Below, one piece after another: positions 62,480 through 64,000 of a stretch of 64,000 bases of DNA. Every line of letters begins with the position of its first letter. The stretch's first letter is position 1. Origin of the DNA: Alloprevotella sp. (lineage in GTDB: Bacteria > Bacteroidota > Bacteroidia > Bacteroidales > Muribaculaceae); contig JAMPIE010000005.1 in NCBI GenBank assembly GCA_023663135.1, positions 1 through 64,000 of the forward strand. Direction: 5' to 3'. The notes beneath the pieces are model-generated. The model was not told the origin of the DNA, searched no databases, and was given only the letters and a program-made list of their open reading frames with translations. Both the position numbers and the translations under genes were made by a program.

Positions 62480-63283
62480 ATGCCACGCCATCTTTCCATC
62501 GCGCTCACATGCCTCTTCGCCACGATTGCGTTCCCAGGCTGCAGCTCCATCTCAGCCGAAATCAACGGCGAAAATGCCCGAATTGTCACTCGCACATATT
62601 CAAACCTCCCCTCCGACTTCCAAGCCATCAGCGCCTCTGCTGCCTTTGACGTCGACTACACAGTAAGTCCGAAAGTTGCTGCCACTGTCTCTTGCTCCGA
62701 GAATGTAGCCAACCATCTCGTAGTGGAAGTGCGCAACGGATGTCTCTATCTCGGCATAAAGGAGTCTATCAGCCTCAACAATGTCACCATAAAGGCCACC
62801 GTCACCGGCCCCGCCCTGACTGCCATATCCGCCTCCTCGGCCTCCAAGATTGAGATCCTCTCGCCCATGTCCATCAAGGGCGCCACGCTATCCCTCAAGG
62901 CATCCTCGGCCGCTGGCATCGAGCTCGAGGCTCCGGCCACATATGCCGAAATCAAGGCCTCAGCCAGCTCTGCTTCTTCTATCTCACTCAACGGAGCCAC
63001 TGCCACCGACGTCATTCTCCACTCCTCCTCGGCCTCTTCTGTCGACCTCAAAGACATCAAGGCCGTCAACATATCTGCCAATGCTTCCTCTGCCTCCGGC
63101 ATCGACATCACCGGAACGGCCTCTAAGGTCTCTTACGAAGCCTCGTCGGGCGCGAGCATCGACGCCAAGAGGCTCAGCGCTCAGTCTGGCAAAGCTGATG
63201 CTTCTTCGGGTGGCAGTATCGACTCCAATGTCAAGTCGCTCGACTATTCCTCCTCGTCGGGTGGCTCGGTCGACAACCGATAA
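62480..63283 (+). CDS. Head-GIN (DUF2807) lipoprotein with Ser/Ala-rich beta repeats
   Basis: The 267-residue protein has a lipoprotein signal (FATIAFPGCSS) and a DUF2807 domain. FQAISASAAFDVDYTVSP and VEVRNGCLYLGIKES form its first strands, followed by a right-handed beta-helix-like region made of short repeats rich in Ser, Ala and Asp (SASKIEIL, SSAAGIELE, SSASSISLNG, SSASSVDLKD, SSASGIDITG, SSGASIDAK, SSGGSIDSN). Family members are surface or periplasmic and of unknown function. The start at 62480 opens the signal peptide; longer in-frame codons overlap the preceding gene. Confidence 0.87.
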   Translation: MPRHLSIALTCLFATIAFPGCSSISAEINGENARIVTRTYSNLPSDFQAISASAAFDVDYTVSPKVAATVSCSENVANHLVVEVRNGCLYLGIKESISLNNVTIKATVTGPALTAISASSASKIEILSPMSIKGATLSLKASSAAGIELEAPATYAEIKASASSASSISLNGATATDVILHSSSASSVDLKDIKAVNISANASSASGIDITGTASKVSYEASSGASIDAKRLSAQSGKADASSGGSIDSNVKSLDYSSSSGGSVDNR

Positions 63284-63328
63284 TCCCTCCTCCCGACTTT
63301 CATAATAGATAATAAATAGATCAAGACA

Positions 63329-63363
63329 GGGCCCGAAATGGTTGCGACAACCATCCCGGGCCC
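63329..63363. terminator. Hairpin between the DUF2807 gene and the small minus-strand gene
   Basis: GGGCCCG (63329-63335) pairs with CGGGCCC (63357-63363), with an inner GGTTG/CAACC stem. It lies between convergent stops; T-tracts are weak. Confidence 0.65.
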
Positions 63364-63388
63364 CTTCCCTATAATACAGATAAATTTG

Positions 63389-63622
63389 TCAGTTGGCGCC
63401 CATGCGGCGTGTGTCGCGGCATACATACGACCTTATCATCGAATACACCATCACCTGAAAGGGAGTCAACGCCTCCTCCGGGTCAAGGCCCAGGATAAAC
63501 TCCCTGGCCAAGGCCGATGAGATGGCGAGCTGCTCGTCGGCCGGCAGCGAGCTTATTGTGCTGGCCACATGGGGTGTGATCACCATTGCGGGTGTCTGGC
63601 GTGCGGTGTTCATTGGTGTCAT
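63389..63622 (-). CDS. Small hypothetical protein (77 residues)
   Basis: The product is soluble, with a helical core LPADEQLAISSALAREFILGLDPEEALTPFQVMVYSMIRSYV and a basic C terminus. I do not recognise it. Support for a real gene is a consensus -7 box about 40 nt upstream, coding-like base use, and a hairpin after its stop. An inverted repeat lies over its -33 region. Start could be Met 1 or Met 4. Confidence 0.6.
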   Translation of the reverse strand: MTPMNTARQTPAMVITPHVASTISSLPADEQLAISSALAREFILGLDPEEALTPFQVMVYSMIRSYVCRDTRRMGAN

Positions 63623-63660
63623 GGAAGAGTAAGGTTAAGAGGAAGATTGTTTTGATGTCG

Positions 63661-63668
63661 CAAAGGTA
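63661..63668 (-). promoter_or_regulatory. -7 box for the 77-residue gene
   Basis: The minus strand reads TACCTTTG, with transcription expected to start near 63654. Confidence 0.65.
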
Positions 63669-63677
63669 TGATGTCTC

Positions 63678-63698
63678 ATGGGCAAGATTATTGCCCAT
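63678..63698. promoter_or_regulatory. Operator-like inverted repeat
   Basis: ATGGGCAA (63678-63685) and TTGCCCAT (63691-63698) form a perfect 8-bp inverted repeat with a 5-nt spacer. It sits 10 bp upstream of the minus-strand -7 box, across the -33 region, and 105 bp upstream of the divergent lipoprotein gene. Confidence 0.45.
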
Positions 63699-63802
63699 AA
63701 ATGTTAATAATCACAAACATTTTTTATGCCGACGGATGGGAACATTTTGCGCCTCTCTCCGTTTATCTCTATAAATATCATTCTAAATTTCCCACCCTCC
63801 AT

Positions 63803-64000
63803 ATGCGCATCATTCGCTTCCTCGCTCCTCTGGCTCTGCTCCTCGTCCTCGCGGGTTGCTCCCCTTATGCCCTGGTGTCAAGTGAGACTTACAACGATGT
63901 CAATCTCCGAAGTTTCAACACTTTCCGTATCGTATCCCCCACCGACAACGACTCCACCGGCCTCCCCCCGTCAATGTCGACGGTAACCTATTACAACATT
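63803..64000 (+). CDS. Start of a lipoprotein gene (truncated by the window)
   Basis: The first 66 codons encode a lipoprotein signal (FLAPLALLLVLAGCSPY, lipid-modified Cys 19) followed by YNDVNLRSFNTFRIVSP, which resembles the start of DUF4136-type lipoproteins of Bacteroidales. The rest lies beyond the window. No consensus -7 box is obvious in the 134 bp between it and the divergent minus-strand promoter. Confidence 0.7.
   Translation, partial: MRIIRFLAPLALLLVLAGCSPYALVSSETYNDVNLRSFNTFRIVSPTDNDSTGLPPSMSTVTYYNI

Noticed and set aside
62820-63280. Ser/Ala-rich repeated DNA as a CRISPR or satellite
   Set aside because: The repetition is at protein level within an open DUF2807 gene; spacing and sequence vary and there are no conserved direct repeats.

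Overview
The window is a dense, GC-rich stretch of bacterial chromosome from a member of Bacteroidota, most likely order Bacteroidales and probably close to Muribaculaceae. The phylum evidence is direct. Many genes lack a Shine-Dalgarno sequence and instead sit downstream of the Bacteroidota-type -7 box TAnnTTTG, several with TTTG or TTG about 20 nt further upstream. Gene content agrees: C10 (streptopain-like) peptidases with Spi-type prodomains, a DUF4421 barrel, a FadL/OmpP1 porin, a head-GIN (DUF2807) lipoprotein, and the order nusB-yajC-YbbR-coaE. The family-level guess is inference, resting on the C-ending codon use and the oxalate genes. I found no insertion sequence, integrase, phage gene or CRISPR array.

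Layout. 1-8.7 kb: end of an unrecognised gene, smpB with a membrane protein, a LysE exporter, a CBM9-like protein and an RSH (ppGpp) enzyme running into an oppositely oriented dicarboxylate symporter and SPOR protein, then manA and tpiA. 8.9-15.1 kb: two tandem C10 peptidase genes with near-identical prodomains and dockerin-like tails. 15.2-19.5 kb: an oxalate cassette (formyl-CoA transferase, oxalyl-CoA decarboxylase, AEC permease). 19.7-21.8 kb: a secreted protein, tpx and two identical tRNA-Arg genes. 21.9-27.6 kb: threonine aldolase-sbcD-sbcC. 27.7-31.2 kb: glgB and a FadL-like porin. 31.4-42.8 kb: rplU-rpmA, panB, then a co-directional run from rsfS through ftsH, tgt, an LptF/G permease, a TPR/PD40 protein, a CstA transporter, a PHP phosphatase and a DUF4421 barrel. 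42.8-47.7 kb (minus): TRIC protein, coaE, YbbR, yajC, an enlarged nusB, tsaB. 47.8-51.2 kb: yicC, gmk, nadD and a HypF/Kae1-like orphan. 51.4-54.5 kb: a two-component system and a putative glycosyltransferase. 54.6-57.4 kb: typA and phoH, convergent. 57.5-64 kb: a cyclophilin, M16 peptidase and trmN6 unit, mdh with a thioredoxin-like lipoprotein, the DUF2807 protein, a small unknown gene and the start of another lipoprotein.

Most genes are housekeeping: translation quality control, (p)ppGpp turnover, double-strand-end processing, glycogen and triose metabolism, CoA and NAD synthesis, and envelope assembly. Accessory functions are the oxalate cassette, which would turn oxalate into formate and CO2 through CoA thioesters, and the secreted peptidases. 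The most unusual items are protein architectures: a NusB with an internal gapless repeat offset by 170 residues, an orphan HypF-like Kae1 domain that keeps metal ligands but has a degenerate nucleotide site, an RSH enzyme with an intact hydrolase but damaged synthetase, and a Tgt without its zinc cysteines. The two peptidase genes also share a homogenised prodomain in front of diverged catalytic domains.
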